Positions 28,249 through 36,956 of a DNA stretch of 64,000 bases are shown here, one piece after another. The first letter of the stretch is position 1, and each line of letters opens with the position of its first letter. Source of the stretch: Agrococcus carbonis (GTDB lineage Bacteria; Actinomycetota; Actinomycetes; Actinomycetales; Microbacteriaceae); assembly GCF_900104705.1 (NCBI RefSeq), contig NZ_LT629734.1, positions 2,709,211-2,773,210 on the forward strand. The letters are read 5' to 3'. Both the position numbers and the translations under genes were made by a program. The notes under the pieces were generated by a model, which was not told where the DNA came from, made no database searches, and was given only the letters and a program-made list of their open reading frames with translations.

Positions 28249-29115
28249 ATGAGTCAGTACGGGGTGAACTACCTCCAGCGATTGCGTGCCGCCGTTGAGA
28301 AGTTCGAGGAAGCCTTCGACGCTTGGATGAGCACTCAGGTCGAGTCAGATCACATGTCGGCGCGCGGCCTCTTTCCTACTGTGTGGACAAAGGAAGGTCA
28401 GGAACAGAACGAGGTTCAACGTCTCGAACTCGGTGTCGCCGAGGCTGCTGGCCTGGCAGCGAGCGCAGTGTCAGTGACCGGTGCCTACATTGGGATCGCG
28501 GGTCTCGGAGCGATCGACCCAATCTCCAACTGGTCATTTATGTCTGCACCCAAGGCCCCCATCGCGCCTCGGGATATTCGGACTACTACCGCCAACGTCA
28601 AGGGCAGGCTCGACGCGATGATCGTCGATGCCGAGTCACGTACGGACTCTGACCTTCCGACCTTCGCTCCCGCACAGTTTCACCCCGTGGTCTGGGCTGG
28701 TGCCTCCGCCCATTGGACGACGCATCAGTACCGAGTTGCAGTTCGTGAAGCGGCCGAAGGCCTCACGGTCCACTGGAAGGAACGTCTCGGCAGGAACGAT
28801 GTCGATGACACGGTCTTCTGGCAGCAGACGTTGTCGCCAGGCGCACCTGAACCGGGCAAGCCGAAGCTCACCTGGCCGGGAGGGTCGGATGACAAGACGG
28901 TGAAGAGCATGCGCGGTGGTCTTGAGCCGCTCGCGAAGGCACTCAACGCGCTGGCCACTGGTCTGAACCTCACGGTCCGCAACGTGACGACCCACACGCG
29001 CACCGAACTGTCCGAGCAGGAAGCGATGGAGCGCCTCGCGGCGTACAGCTACCTCGCGCGCCTGCTCGACCGGTGCGAAACAGCGAGCGCCGACGCGGAG
29101 GAATCGGATCAATGA
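28249..29115 (+). CDS. TIGR02391/Ymh-family protein (Abi-like cargo gene)
   Basis: The 288-residue protein has a C-terminal domain (~145-280) matching the TIGR02391 (Hypoth_Ymh) pattern: 'FHPVVWAGASAHWTTHQYRVAVREAAEGL', then 'LNALATGLNLTVRNVTTHTRTELSEQEAMERLAAYSYLARLLDRC', that is HP...HYR.AVREA and a later RN...H segment. Ymh proteins are found in prophages and near abortive-infection or restriction genes. The gene lies opposite to the transfer operon, between two DUF6112 paralogues, with lower-GC codon use. ATG 28249 follows AAGGAA. Confidence 0.75.
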   Translation: MSQYGVNYLQRLRAAVEKFEEAFDAWMSTQVESDHMSARGLFPTVWTKEGQEQNEVQRLELGVAEAAGLAASAVSVTGAYIGIAGLGAIDPISNWSFMSAPKAPIAPRDIRTTTANVKGRLDAMIVDAESRTDSDLPTFAPAQFHPVVWAGASAHWTTHQYRVAVREAAEGLTVHWKERLGRNDVDDTVFWQQTLSPGAPEPGKPKLTWPGGSDDKTVKSMRGGLEPLAKALNALATGLNLTVRNVTTHTRTELSEQEAMERLAAYSYLARLLDRCETASADAEESDQ

Positions 29116-29123
29116 CCGCAACG

Positions 29124-29390
29124 CTACAAACTCGACCCGACTGTGAGTAGCCAGTTCATCCAGGCGACGCCGCCTCCGGCGAGGACGGCGGCACCGACGG
29201 CGACGAGGACTCCGATGCGGCCCTTGCTGGCGGTGGCGTAGTTGCCGTGCGCTGTCGCGATGGCCCACACGATCGCCGAGACGATCAGCATGAGGACGGC
29301 GACGATGAGGACGAAGGTCAGGAGAGCGCCGACCACGGCGCGGAGGTCTCCGATGCCGCCGAGCCCGTCGAAGTCGGGGAAGACACCCAT
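29124..29390 (-). CDS. DUF6112-family small membrane protein (pilin-like), copy 2
   Basis: The 88-residue protein repeats the plan of copy 1: 'DFDGLGGIGDLRAVVGALLTFVLIVAVLMLIVSAIVWAIA', then a second helix 'IGVLVAVGAAVLAGGGVAWMN'. The shared core 'ALIVSAIVWxxGA...GxIGVLV' shows common ancestry with the gene at 27764-28084. It ends 8 bp from the convergent cargo gene and starts 6 bp after the cell-wall hydrolase stop. Confidence 0.8.
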   Translation of the reverse strand: MGVFPDFDGLGGIGDLRAVVGALLTFVLIVAVLMLIVSAIVWAIATAHGNYATASKGRIGVLVAVGAAVLAGGGVAWMNWLLTVGSSL

Positions 29391-29396
29391 CGCCGA

Positions 29397-31007
29397 TCAA
29401 CCTGCCTTGACGGTGACGTGGAGGTGATCGTAGTGGCCTCCGGTGATGGAGGCGGGGTCGTGCATGCCGCCGCCGTTGTAGGGTCGCCAGCCGTCGGCGT
29501 CGCGGCCGAGGGACCAGATTTTCCCTTGCCAGATCAGGTACTCGACGCCGAGCACGTCGGCGTTGTCCTTCATCCAGTTGGTGACCTTCCAGCCGGCGTC
29601 GAGTTGGGCCGGGGTGGGTCGCTGGCCGATGCGGTTGCCGAAGGTGATGTCGCACGCCCGCCCGAGGGGGTGCTCGGACTTGGTGCCGGGGCGCGGTGAG
29701 TAGCAGCCCCAGCCGGTGTCGGGGAACGCGGCGAGGGTCTGCTGGTAGAGGTGGAGCATGCGGGCGGTGATCTTGCCCGAGCTGGTGGGATCGTCGACGA
29801 GCCGGTCGGGGTCTCCATCGACGCCGGTGGGCGTGCCCGCGGTGGTCGTGTTGCAGGCGGCAGGTGATCCGCTGGTCGCCGTGGGCAGGTTCGCGGCCCC
29901 GTGCTCGTTGAGCCAGGCGGCGGCGTCGATGGCCTCGCCGTTCGCGCCGCCGGGCCGGACCTCGAAGTGCAGATGTGCGCCGGTGCTCATGCCCGAGGAG
30001 CCGACATCGCCGATGTGCTGCCCGGCGCTCACGCGGTCTCCGGGACGGACGTGGATGCCGCTCTGCCACATGTGCGCGTAGGCGGTCGCGACGGTCTTGC
30101 CGTCGATGGCGTGCTCGATGACGATGAGGCCGCCGTATCCACCGGAGAACTCGGCGAAGGTGACGGTGCCGTCCGCGGCGGCGAGGATCGGCGTGCCGTC
30201 GGCCGCTGCGAAGTCGGTGCCGGTGTGCAGTTTCCGTTCGCCGGTGATCGGGTGCACGCGCATCCCGAACGGCGAGGTCAGCACCCAGGTGCCCTCGGGC
30301 AGCGGGAACACCACCCGCGACGACGACACTGCCGGGCCACCAACGCCGCCAGTCGCGCTGCCGCTTCTGGTGAGGGTGGCGAGGATGCTGTCGGCGACGG
30401 GCGCGTAGTTGCGGTAGCGGTCGGGGTAGGCGGAGACCTCGACGGCTTGGGCGGCTTCGCCGGGGTCCATCTGTTGCCAGCCGGGGATGTCGAGCAGGCC
30501 GCGCGGCGAGGGGTAGTTCGGTCCGGTCGGCCCGCCGAAGAACGCTCGCGCCTGATAGTCGGGGTCCATGAGTTCGGCGACCGAACCCCACCCGGACTGT
30601 GGGCGCATCTGGAACAGGCCGAGGGAGTCGTGGTCGCCGCCGTTGCCGTCGTTCGGGTAGTTTGCCGACTCGGGGTAGGCGCTCGTGTTGGTGAGCATCC
30701 GCAGCGTGGACTCGGTGAGCGCGGCCATCAGCGCGATCTTGATCCCGGGCCGGCCCACGTCGGTGATGCCGTTGCCGACAGAGATGATGGTGGCCGCGTG
30801 CGTGAGCTGTTGACGATTCAGGGTGAAGGTCTCGCCGTTCGCGGTCGTGACGGTGAGCGAGTCCGGGATCGGGCCGAGGTTCACCATCCCGGCAGGGGTT
30901 GCACAGTAGGCCGCGGCGGGGTTCATCAGCACCCCAACCCCGAGCAGTGCTGCGGCGGGGGCGAAGAACAGCAGCGCCAGGGCCGCGATGGCGGCTTTGC
31001 GGAACAC
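29397..31007 (-). CDS. Three-domain cell-wall hydrolase of the transfer system (lysozyme-like + M23 + M15-like)
   Basis: The 536-residue protein begins with a signal/anchor helix ('AAIALALLFFAPAAALLGVGV'). A lysozyme/transglycosylase-like domain follows with 'MAALTESTLRML' and 'SLGLFQMRPQSGWG' (~90-190). Next is an M23 peptidase domain with 'LHTGTDFAAADGTPI' and 'GAHLHFEVRPGG' (~245-365). The C-terminal region resembles M15 D,D-peptidases ('EHPLGRACDITFGN', 'GGHYDHLHVTV'). It would locally open peptidoglycan for the conjugation channel. GTG at 31007 has AAGGGG upstream. Confidence 0.87.
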   Translation of the reverse strand: MFRKAAIAALALLFFAPAAALLGVGVLMNPAAAYCATPAGMVNLGPIPDSLTVTTANGETFTLNRQQLTHAATIISVGNGITDVGRPGIKIALMAALTESTLRMLTNTSAYPESANYPNDGNGGDHDSLGLFQMRPQSGWGSVAELMDPDYQARAFFGGPTGPNYPSPRGLLDIPGWQQMDPGEAAQAVEVSAYPDRYRNYAPVADSILATLTRSGSATGGVGGPAVSSSRVVFPLPEGTWVLTSPFGMRVHPITGERKLHTGTDFAAADGTPILAAADGTVTFAEFSGGYGGLIVIEHAIDGKTVATAYAHMWQSGIHVRPGDRVSAGQHIGDVGSSGMSTGAHLHFEVRPGGANGEAIDAAAWLNEHGAANLPTATSGSPAACNTTTAGTPTGVDGDPDRLVDDPTSSGKITARMLHLYQQTLAAFPDTGWGCYSPRPGTKSEHPLGRACDITFGNRIGQRPTPAQLDAGWKVTNWMKDNADVLGVEYLIWQGKIWSLGRDADGWRPYNGGGMHDPASITGGHYDHLHVTVKAG

Positions 31008-31020
31008 GACGCCAACCCCT

Positions 31021-31713
31021 TCAACGCAGCGGATTGTCGAGCTGAGACAGCCGCAGCAGGTGGCAGGTCGGATAGGTCGGTGCGCAGACGACGAATACGG
31101 TGAAAGCGACCGGATGCTCGCTGGTGACCGCCTGCCCGTTCCAGACCCCGGCACGGTGGCGAGTGCCCTCAATCGTGATGGCCGTCGTTCCAGGCGCGAG
31201 CTGCCCTGGCTGTGCCCGCGCTATCGCGTCGGCCCAGGCGTCGGGGACGTATGCGGTGTCGATGGTGAGGTGCTGGCGGGTGGCGTACTGCCGCAGCTCG
31301 ATCCAGGCGTCACGGGTCGGCAGGTACGCGGCCACGTCGGAAGCGAGCCCCGCCTGTTCATCCCCGCTGGGGTCACCGACCGCGAGGATCGCCGAGGTGT
31401 AGTCCAGCGGCCACAACCCCGAAGCCGTGTCCCATGCGAACAGCGTGGACGCCAGACCCTGCGCGAAGGTCGTGGGATCGGCCGAACGCGGAACCGCTGG
31501 CACCCGCGGCGGCCGAGGTGTGCTCGGTGCCACCGTCGGCGGGGCCGTGGTGACCGGGCCGGGCTCCGGGCCATCATCGGTGCTGGTGCTGCTGCGGGGG
31601 CCGGCGAGAAGTCCGTAGACGCCAACGCCTGCGAGGAGTAGCAGGACGATGCCGGCGGCGATGAGGGCGACGAGTCGGCGGCGGTTCCGGGTGTCAGTGG
31701 GTGCAGGGCTCAT
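31021..31713 (-). CDS. Membrane-anchored hypothetical conjugation protein
   Basis: The 230-residue protein has one transmembrane helix near the N-terminus ('LVALIAAGIVLLLLAGVGVYGLLAG', ~13-37), a Pro/Thr/Ser-rich linker, and an extracytoplasmic domain of about 150 residues. Size and topology resemble VirB8/TcpC-type channel proteins, but similarity is not clear enough to name it. It lies 13 bp upstream of the cell-wall hydrolase. ATG 31713 is chosen; an earlier ATG adds eight residues. Confidence 0.65.
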   Translation of the reverse strand: MSPAPTDTRNRRRLVALIAAGIVLLLLAGVGVYGLLAGPRSSTSTDDGPEPGPVTTAPPTVAPSTPRPPRVPAVPRSADPTTFAQGLASTLFAWDTASGLWPLDYTSAILAVGDPSGDEQAGLASDVAAYLPTRDAWIELRQYATRQHLTIDTAYVPDAWADAIARAQPGQLAPGTTAITIEGTRHRAGVWNGQAVTSEHPVAFTVFVVCAPTYPTCHLLRLSQLDNPLR

Positions 31714-31749
31714 GCCGAGCAGGTGCACACCCGCCACCGAGGACTGTGG

Positions 31750-32751
31750 TCAGAGCGCGCGGAGGCGTGGCCTCTCCGCCGTGGCCTCACGGGCGGCTCG
31801 GAGGGCATCGGCGAACCGGACGGTGCCGTCGGCGGTGGCGAGGAAGTTCTCGAGTTGCTCATCGGTCAGCTCGGCTGCGAGGGTGTCGGCGTCGTAGTGG
31901 GTCCACCATTTCGTCAGTTCGCCCCAGGTCTGGATGAACGCGCGCAGCGGGTAGCGGACGGGTTGGCCGTTGTCCGTGACAACCGGTAGGGGCCGCGGTG
32001 GCGTGCGCTTGCCCTTCTTGATCGACTTCGCGTGGGCCACGGCTGCTTCGGCGCGAGCGTGCAGCTCGGCCTCACGTCGCTCCCGCGCGGTGGTGTCGGC
32101 ATCGCGGATCGCCTGGTAGATCGGATGCACCGGGTCACCGGCCTCAATCCGCTCCAGCCCGGCGGCAGCCTCGGCGCGCAACGTCTCGGGCTGGGTGGGG
32201 TTGTTGGCGATGTCTTCGAGGTAGCCGATCTTCTCCAGCGTCGTGTGCGAGGCACCGCCGGGAATCATCGCCGCCGCTTGCTCACGGGCCTTCCCGAGTG
32301 GCCCGCTCGACGGTGGTGCAAAGTTTGCACCACCGTCGTTTCCCGGCTGGTTCTCGCTGCTGAACTGCGTGGCGGACTTCCGTCGGGCCGCGTCCTCCGC
32401 CATCATTTGCTTGATTTCGCGGTAGAGGCCGGCGGCTTCGAGCTGGGTGTAGGGCTTGTGGAGCATGTTGTCGTCCTGCTCGGCGAGGAGCTGCCCGAGC
32501 CGATCAGACAGGCCACTGCGAACCCACACGTTGACGGTGCGCCAGCCGAGCTTCTTGATCGCGGCCAGGCGTCGTGCCCCGCACACGAGCACGCCGTCGA
32601 TGGTGATGGTGACAGGTTGTAGCAGTCCGTCGCGGTCGATGGATGCCGCGAGTGCGTCGATGTCGCCGAGGTCTGCGCGGTGCCGGGTGCCGACGAGGAT
32701 CGAATCGACGGTGCGGTCGAGCTGGATGCTGCCGATCTGTGGCTCGGTCAC
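31750..32751 (-). CDS. ParB N-terminal-domain protein
   Basis: The 333-residue protein has a ParB/Srx-like nuclease or CTPase domain at ~10-90: 'DIDALAASIDRDGLLQPVTITIDGVLVCGARRLAAIKKLGW', where 'CGARRL' corresponds to the GxRR motif. A helical middle is followed by a basic region (KSIKKGKRTPPR). No ParA partner is adjacent, so the role may be stabilising the excised ICE or organising DNA during transfer. Its start overlaps the stop of the upstream gene by 4 bp. Confidence 0.83.
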   Translation of the reverse strand: MTEPQIGSIQLDRTVDSILVGTRHRADLGDIDALAASIDRDGLLQPVTITIDGVLVCGARRLAAIKKLGWRTVNVWVRSGLSDRLGQLLAEQDDNMLHKPYTQLEAAGLYREIKQMMAEDAARRKSATQFSSENQPGNDGGANFAPPSSGPLGKAREQAAAMIPGGASHTTLEKIGYLEDIANNPTQPETLRAEAAAGLERIEAGDPVHPIYQAIRDADTTARERREAELHARAEAAVAHAKSIKKGKRTPPRPLPVVTDNGQPVRYPLRAFIQTWGELTKWWTHYDADTLAAELTDEQLENFLATADGTVRFADALRAAREATAERPRLRAL

Positions 32752-33647
32752 GACGACTCACCGCCTCCGCCGCTCGGCGCGGCAAGTGCGAGGGCGAGGA
32801 TCAGGTCGTCGTCGCGGAGCAGCAGGTCGAGGGTCTCGCCCAGCAGGAGCCGGAGCAGGATGCCGCGACCGCTGCTGGTGGCCAAATAGGCCGGGTGAGG
32901 GTTCCCGAGCAGTGCCTTCAGCAGCGCGGCCCAGGAGCGGCGCGGCAGGTCGAGCAGTGCCCGCGCGTACCGGTCGCGGCGCAGCGTCTCGTAGGCGGAC
33001 TGGCGGGTGCCCGCTTTCATCAAGGCCCCGCAGACGTGCTCGACCGCAGCCCGTGCCGTGTCGGTCGGCCAGTCGAGCAGGCACAGCATCGCGATGGCGC
33101 CCTCGGCCGCCGATCCAGCGGACATGCACGCCTGCGCCGACCCGAGACTGTCGCGGGGCTCCGGCTCGAGGTCGCTAGGGCGCAGGTCGGTGGTGTGGAA
33201 CGCGGGATGGTAGTCGGCCAGCGCGGTGTCGCGTTCGGAGAACCGTTCAGGGTCGTGGAACGCCGAGACGTGCGCGCGACGAGCCTGGTGCACCGAGCAG
33301 AGCAATCCCTGGGCGCGTTCCTCGTAGACGCAGGTGATCCGCACGGCGTGGGTGATGATCGCCCACGGATCGTTGGCCTCGCGGGTCGAGTGGTACTGCA
33401 TCGCGTCGAACGCCGCCGTGACCGCTTCCCAGGTGTCGAGCTTGTGCTTCCTCGCGAGAGCGCGGTACTTGTCGGCGGCGAACTCCATCAGGTCGCGGGC
33501 CACCGGGTCGTGAACCCAGGCATCCTCGCCGCCCTCGGCGAGACGGTTGAGCAGGGCGCGCAGGCCCTCTCCGGTGGTGAAGTCCTCAGTCCCGAAGGCC
33601 GTCGGCTCGGCCCTGGTGTTCCTGCTGGTGCGGGTTGGTGTGGTCAT
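32748..33647 (-). CDS. Hypothetical ICE protein
   Basis: The 299-residue, mostly helical protein starts at ATG 33647, preceded by GGAGG. Notable phrases are 'VARDLMEFAADKYRALARKHKLDTWEAVTAAFDAM' and 'DPWAIITHAVRITCVYEERAQGLLCS'. The C-terminus is Leu-rich and then ends in a Gly/Ser tail. No family is recognised. Tight coupling to the ParB-like gene suggests a joint role in maintenance or transfer initiation. It is one of the few genes large enough to hide an unrecognised relaxosome component, but no relaxase motif is seen. Confidence 0.65.
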   Translation of the reverse strand: MTTPTRTSRNTRAEPTAFGTEDFTTGEGLRALLNRLAEGGEDAWVHDPVARDLMEFAADKYRALARKHKLDTWEAVTAAFDAMQYHSTREANDPWAIITHAVRITCVYEERAQGLLCSVHQARRAHVSAFHDPERFSERDTALADYHPAFHTTDLRPSDLEPEPRDSLGSAQACMSAGSAAEGAIAMLCLLDWPTDTARAAVEHVCGALMKAGTRQSAYETLRRDRYARALLDLPRRSWAALLKALLGNPHPAYLATSSGRGILLRLLLGETLDLLLRDDDLILALALAAPSGGGGESS

Positions 33648-33740
33648 GGTGTCGGCACCTCCTGGCAGGCAGGTGCGCACTCGCTCCCACGAGTGCGTCC
33701 TGCATGCCGGTGCCGTCGCAACCATGACCTGTCACCGCCG

Positions 33741-34145
33741 TCAACTCATCGAGACCCCGGAGCGAGACACCTGCGAGGCAAGAGCGGTGCTGCGCCCGAA
33801 CGCCGAGATCGGCGGCAGCCGACGGGCGCGGTCCCCAAGACGACGAACCCCGGCCCCTATTGGGTTGCGGGTGCGGCGTGCCAGCTCGGCCTGGAAGTCG
33901 AGACCGCGGCCGGCCGCGTGCGCCGAGTGCCGGGCGATCAGGTCCGTTGGGCGCACCCACTCCACGCCGCGCCCGCGTACGAGGGCGTGCTGCTTGTCGT
34001 CGCGGGCGACCTGCGCGGCCCGCACCGCCTCCGGCGTGCTCATCGCCTCGACGGGCTCGGGGCGCTCCCTCGGCTCATCGCGCACCAGCCGTGCTGGATC
34101 GGGCCTGGCGGGATCGTTGTGCTGGGGATTGTCGGTGGTGTTCAT
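33741..34145 (-). CDS. Small hypothetical ICE protein
   Basis: The 134-residue protein is Arg/Ala-rich and lacks hydrophobic helices. The segment 'TPEAVRAAQVARDDKQHALVRGRGVEWVRPTDLIARHSA' is the most structured part, and the C-terminus is basic. Its ATG overlaps the stop of the DUF2637 gene. No family is recognised; a DNA-binding accessory role is possible. Confidence 0.6.
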   Translation of the reverse strand: MNTTDNPQHNDPARPDPARLVRDEPRERPEPVEAMSTPEAVRAAQVARDDKQHALVRGRGVEWVRPTDLIARHSAHAAGRGLDFQAELARRTRNPIGAGVRRLGDRARRLPPISAFGRSTALASQVSRSGVSMS

Positions 34146-34804
34146 GGCGTCGTCTCCTCCCGCTCGTCGGCGGTGTCGGTGGTGTCAGTGAGGTGCGCGA
34201 CGGCGAACCAGCGACCCACGGTCGAGGGATGCACCCCGAGCTCGCGGGCGATCCGCTTGTTCGACCAGCCCGCCTCCCGCAGCTCCCACCCCAGAGCCCG
34301 CCGATCCGCCACACCGTCGTCGCGACGGGGCGGTTCCGGCTCGCCAGACGGCAGAGCCGGTATCGACTCCGCAGCGGCGGCAAGTGCGGTGGCCGGGTCG
34401 GTGGTGCGGGTGAGGATCACGGTCAGGTGCGTGATCGCCAGCAGCACGACGGGCGGAACTGCGGCGACCGAGGCCGCGAGCATCCGTGGCACGTCGACGT
34501 CTGCGGCGACGACAGCATGGATCGCGTTCGCCGTCACCGAGACGAGGGCGCCGCCGACCAGCAGCGCCCACGGGTACCAGGCCGAGCGTTGCCCGGCGAG
34601 GGCGACGACGGCGACCGTGGCGACGACGATGATGCCGTCTACGATCAGTGGCCACGCCCACGCCTGACCCGTCCCGATCCCGGAGCGAGCGGCCAGGTCG
34701 GCCAGGGACGTGAACGACAGCCAGAATGCCCCGGCGGCGATGAACACCGTCCCTGCTACCGCCGTCATCGCGGCCCATCGCCGCCCGTCCGATTCACGCC
34801 TCAC
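34142..34804 (-). CDS. DUF2637 domain-containing membrane protein (SpdB-like)
   Basis: The 220-residue protein has four hydrophobic helices (residues ~12-125; for example 'AVAGTVFIAAGAFWLSFTSLADLAARSG' and 'VVLLAITHLTVIL') and a C-terminal helix-turn-helix-like tail ('REAGWSNKRIARELGVHPSTVGRWF', ~180-205). DUF2637 proteins occur in actinobacterial conjugative plasmids and ICEs with spread functions. GTG 34804 overlaps the primase stop. Confidence 0.83.
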   Translation of the reverse strand: MRRESDGRRWAAMTAVAGTVFIAAGAFWLSFTSLADLAARSGIGTGQAWAWPLIVDGIIVVATVAVVALAGQRSAWYPWALLVGGALVSVTANAIHAVVAADVDVPRMLAASVAAVPPVVLLAITHLTVILTRTTDPATALAAAAESIPALPSGEPEPPRRDDGVADRRALGWELREAGWSNKRIARELGVHPSTVGRWFAVAHLTDTTDTADEREETTP

Positions 34805-35733
34805 AGCCCAGCCCTCCCCAAAGCTGCGGACGGTGGGCTCGCCGTGCGACCGAACCAGCGATCCGCGCCCTGGCTCCGCCGATCGGACGTGACCTCGGAT
34901 GGGGGCTGGGTGGCTCGGTAGGCGGAGCGCACGGTCGTGGTGATCTCGCGATCGCCGAGACCTGCCGCCTGTGCCGCAGCCCCCAGTGCATCGAGCGCGT
35001 CGGCGGGCGAGACGTCGTTCTCGGCGAGGCGGCAGGCGGCCCAGAACAGGCCCCTGTTCCGCTCGCCCTCGCCCCGCCCGGCGACCCACGCCGCCAACCG
35101 CTCGACATCCACGTCCGTCGAGCCGCTGCCGGCGCGTGGCGGTGCCACGGGGCGCGGGTCGAGGAAGTTCCGCAGCCGGGCCGCGTCCACGGTGCCGACC
35201 GAGTGAGCGGCAATGTCGGCGACCTCGTAGCGGCGGACGTGGCCGTCGATGATCCGCTTGGAAGGTGGCGCGATGATGTAGCCGCCGTCGCCCCGGAAAT
35301 CGACGCCCACGTCAGCCGCCTGCCACGACCGCTGCTCGCTGCCTGGTGTCGCCGGGAAGTACACGTGCGCGCCTCCGGTGGGTGTGCGCACCAGCAGACC
35401 CGCTCCATCGACGAGTCCCGCGTCGGCGGCGCGCTGGTATGCCGTGCGGCCGTCGTGGGGGCCGTGGACATCGACATCGACGACGACCACGCCCGATGGA
35501 GCGCCGGTCGGGATGCCGATGTTCGCGTTCGGTGTGCGCGACCACCACGCGGCAACCTGGTCCGGGTCGCTGTCTGCGTCGAGGAACCCGCGGCGGGTCA
35601 GCGGACGCTTTCCCTCGACGACGCACGGGAACACGGGCACTCCCGCCGCCGCGAGACTCCGCGCCGCCAGCGCCAGGTTTGGTGAGCGATCCACGCGAAT
35701 GATCGTCGCAAGGACATCGAATGGTTCGGGCAT
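34801..35733 (-). CDS. Bifunctional DNA primase/polymerase (Prim-Pol)
   Basis: The 310-residue protein has the AEP-superfamily Prim-Pol domain: 'AGVPVFPCVVEGKRPL', 'NANIGIPTGAPSGVVVVDVDVHG' (the DxD catalytic pair), 'TPTGGAHVYFPA' and 'GDGGYIIAPPS' (~25-165). It could prime replication of the excised circle or second-strand synthesis after transfer. ATG 35733 overlaps the upstream stop (TGATG). No helicase domain is fused. Confidence 0.87.
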   Translation of the reverse strand: MPEPFDVLATIIRVDRSPNLALAARSLAAAGVPVFPCVVEGKRPLTRRGFLDADSDPDQVAAWWSRTPNANIGIPTGAPSGVVVVDVDVHGPHDGRTAYQRAADAGLVDGAGLLVRTPTGGAHVYFPATPGSEQRSWQAADVGVDFRGDGGYIIAPPSKRIIDGHVRRYEVADIAAHSVGTVDAARLRNFLDPRPVAPPRAGSGSTDVDVERLAAWVAGRGEGERNRGLFWAACRLAENDVSPADALDALGAAAQAAGLGDREITTTVRSAYRATQPPSEVTSDRRSQGADRWFGRTASPPSAALGRAGL

Positions 35734-36812
35734 CACAGCCCTCGCCCCGCCAGAGCTGGCGCCGACGCAGCACGCGGACGATCGGGCTCCACCGAGTTCG
35801 CGGCCGCGCGGGAGGTGCGCGAACTGGGGGTGTCGCGTTCGAGGCCGGGCGGGGTGCCGTCGCCGACCTGGGCCGGGTCGAGCTGGTCGAGGATCGCCAG
35901 CGCGGTGTTCCGTACCCGTTCACCGGTGGCTTGCACCACCTGGACGGGCTCTTGGCCGTCCACGCGGGCGGCCCAGGTCGAGACGTACGGGATTGTGTAC
36001 CCGGCGGTGTCCATGCCGTGCGCCGCCCCGATCATCAACGCCACGGACTCGGCCTCGACCTCGCGGATGCCGCGATGCTGCCGCGCCTCCTCGTCGTCGG
36101 GATCGTGCATCACAACATGCGCCAGCTCGTGCGCGAGCGTCTTGACCTGCGCGGCCGGGTCCATGTTCTCCCGCACCGCGACCGTGCGCGCCTCGTAGTC
36201 CGTGAGGCCGTTCGCGCCGGAGTTCATCCCCTCGTGCGGCACCCGCAGCACCTCGAACCCCGCGCCGCGAATCTGCCCAGCCAGCCCTTCCCACAACCCC
36301 GACGGCGCTTCACCTTCCAGCAGCGCCGGAGCGGGCGGCACCGGCAACGGTTCGCCCTCGGTCTGGGAGGCATCCCACACGTAGGCCGGCCGCGCACCGA
36401 CCATCCGCGAGCGCACCACCTCGCCGGCCTTCGGCTTCTCCCGCGGCCCGAGCCGTCGCCACGATCCCGCATCGGCAGGGGTCGCAGTGGCGAACCTGCC
36501 CGTCACCGGCGCGAAGATCATGTATCCCGGCTGTCCCTTCATCACCTGCCGCCCCAGCCCCTGCCACTGCCGATACCCGGCGACCAGAGTGGGGAAGGGT
36601 TCGGGCACGCGGCCTGCCTCGAACGCGGCCTCGTGCTGCACCCAGATCAGCATCGTGTTGTTGAACGACCGCGACCGGAACCGCGCCGCGAAGGCCAGCG
36701 CCTGCCGCCAGTCGTCACCCGAGACCAGCGACTCGACCGCTCCGGTCAGCTTCTCGTGCAGCTCGTCGAGCTTCGCCTCTCGCGCCGCGCGGGCGTCCTC
36801 GTTCGATGCCAT
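35733..36812 (-). CDS. ArdC-like ssDNA-binding domain plus zinc metallopeptidase (ImmA/IrrE-type)
   Basis: The 359-residue protein has an ArdC-like N-terminal domain ('FAARFRSRSFNNTMLIWVQ', 'QWQGLGRQVMKGQPGYMIFAPV', ~30-115) and a C-terminal M78-like peptidase region with HExxH ('LAHELAHVVMH', ~230-240) and downstream Glu ('EVEAESVALMIG'). ArdC proteins protect incoming single strands from host restriction. It is the first gene of the transfer operon and directly faces the four-palindrome operator region. Confidence 0.85.
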   Translation of the reverse strand: MASNEDARAAREAKLDELHEKLTGAVESLVSGDDWRQALAFAARFRSRSFNNTMLIWVQHEAAFEAGRVPEPFPTLVAGYRQWQGLGRQVMKGQPGYMIFAPVTGRFATATPADAGSWRRLGPREKPKAGEVVRSRMVGARPAYVWDASQTEGEPLPVPPAPALLEGEAPSGLWEGLAGQIRGAGFEVLRVPHEGMNSGANGLTDYEARTVAVRENMDPAAQVKTLAHELAHVVMHDPDDEEARQHRGIREVEAESVALMIGAAHGMDTAGYTIPYVSTWAARVDGQEPVQVVQATGERVRNTALAILDQLDPAQVGDGTPPGLERDTPSSRTSRAAANSVEPDRPRAASAPALAGRGL

Positions 36813-36956
36813 GCTCCGGCCTCCTCTTCGGCGGGCCGCGACGCGACTGCGCGCGGCGGTACACCTGGCAGGTAGGCGCGAACACCCGCGCCCGGACCGT
36901 GAGCTGGACATCGTTCACCTCCTTGAGGCAGCCCGAGCCGAGACAGGGACGCGGCA

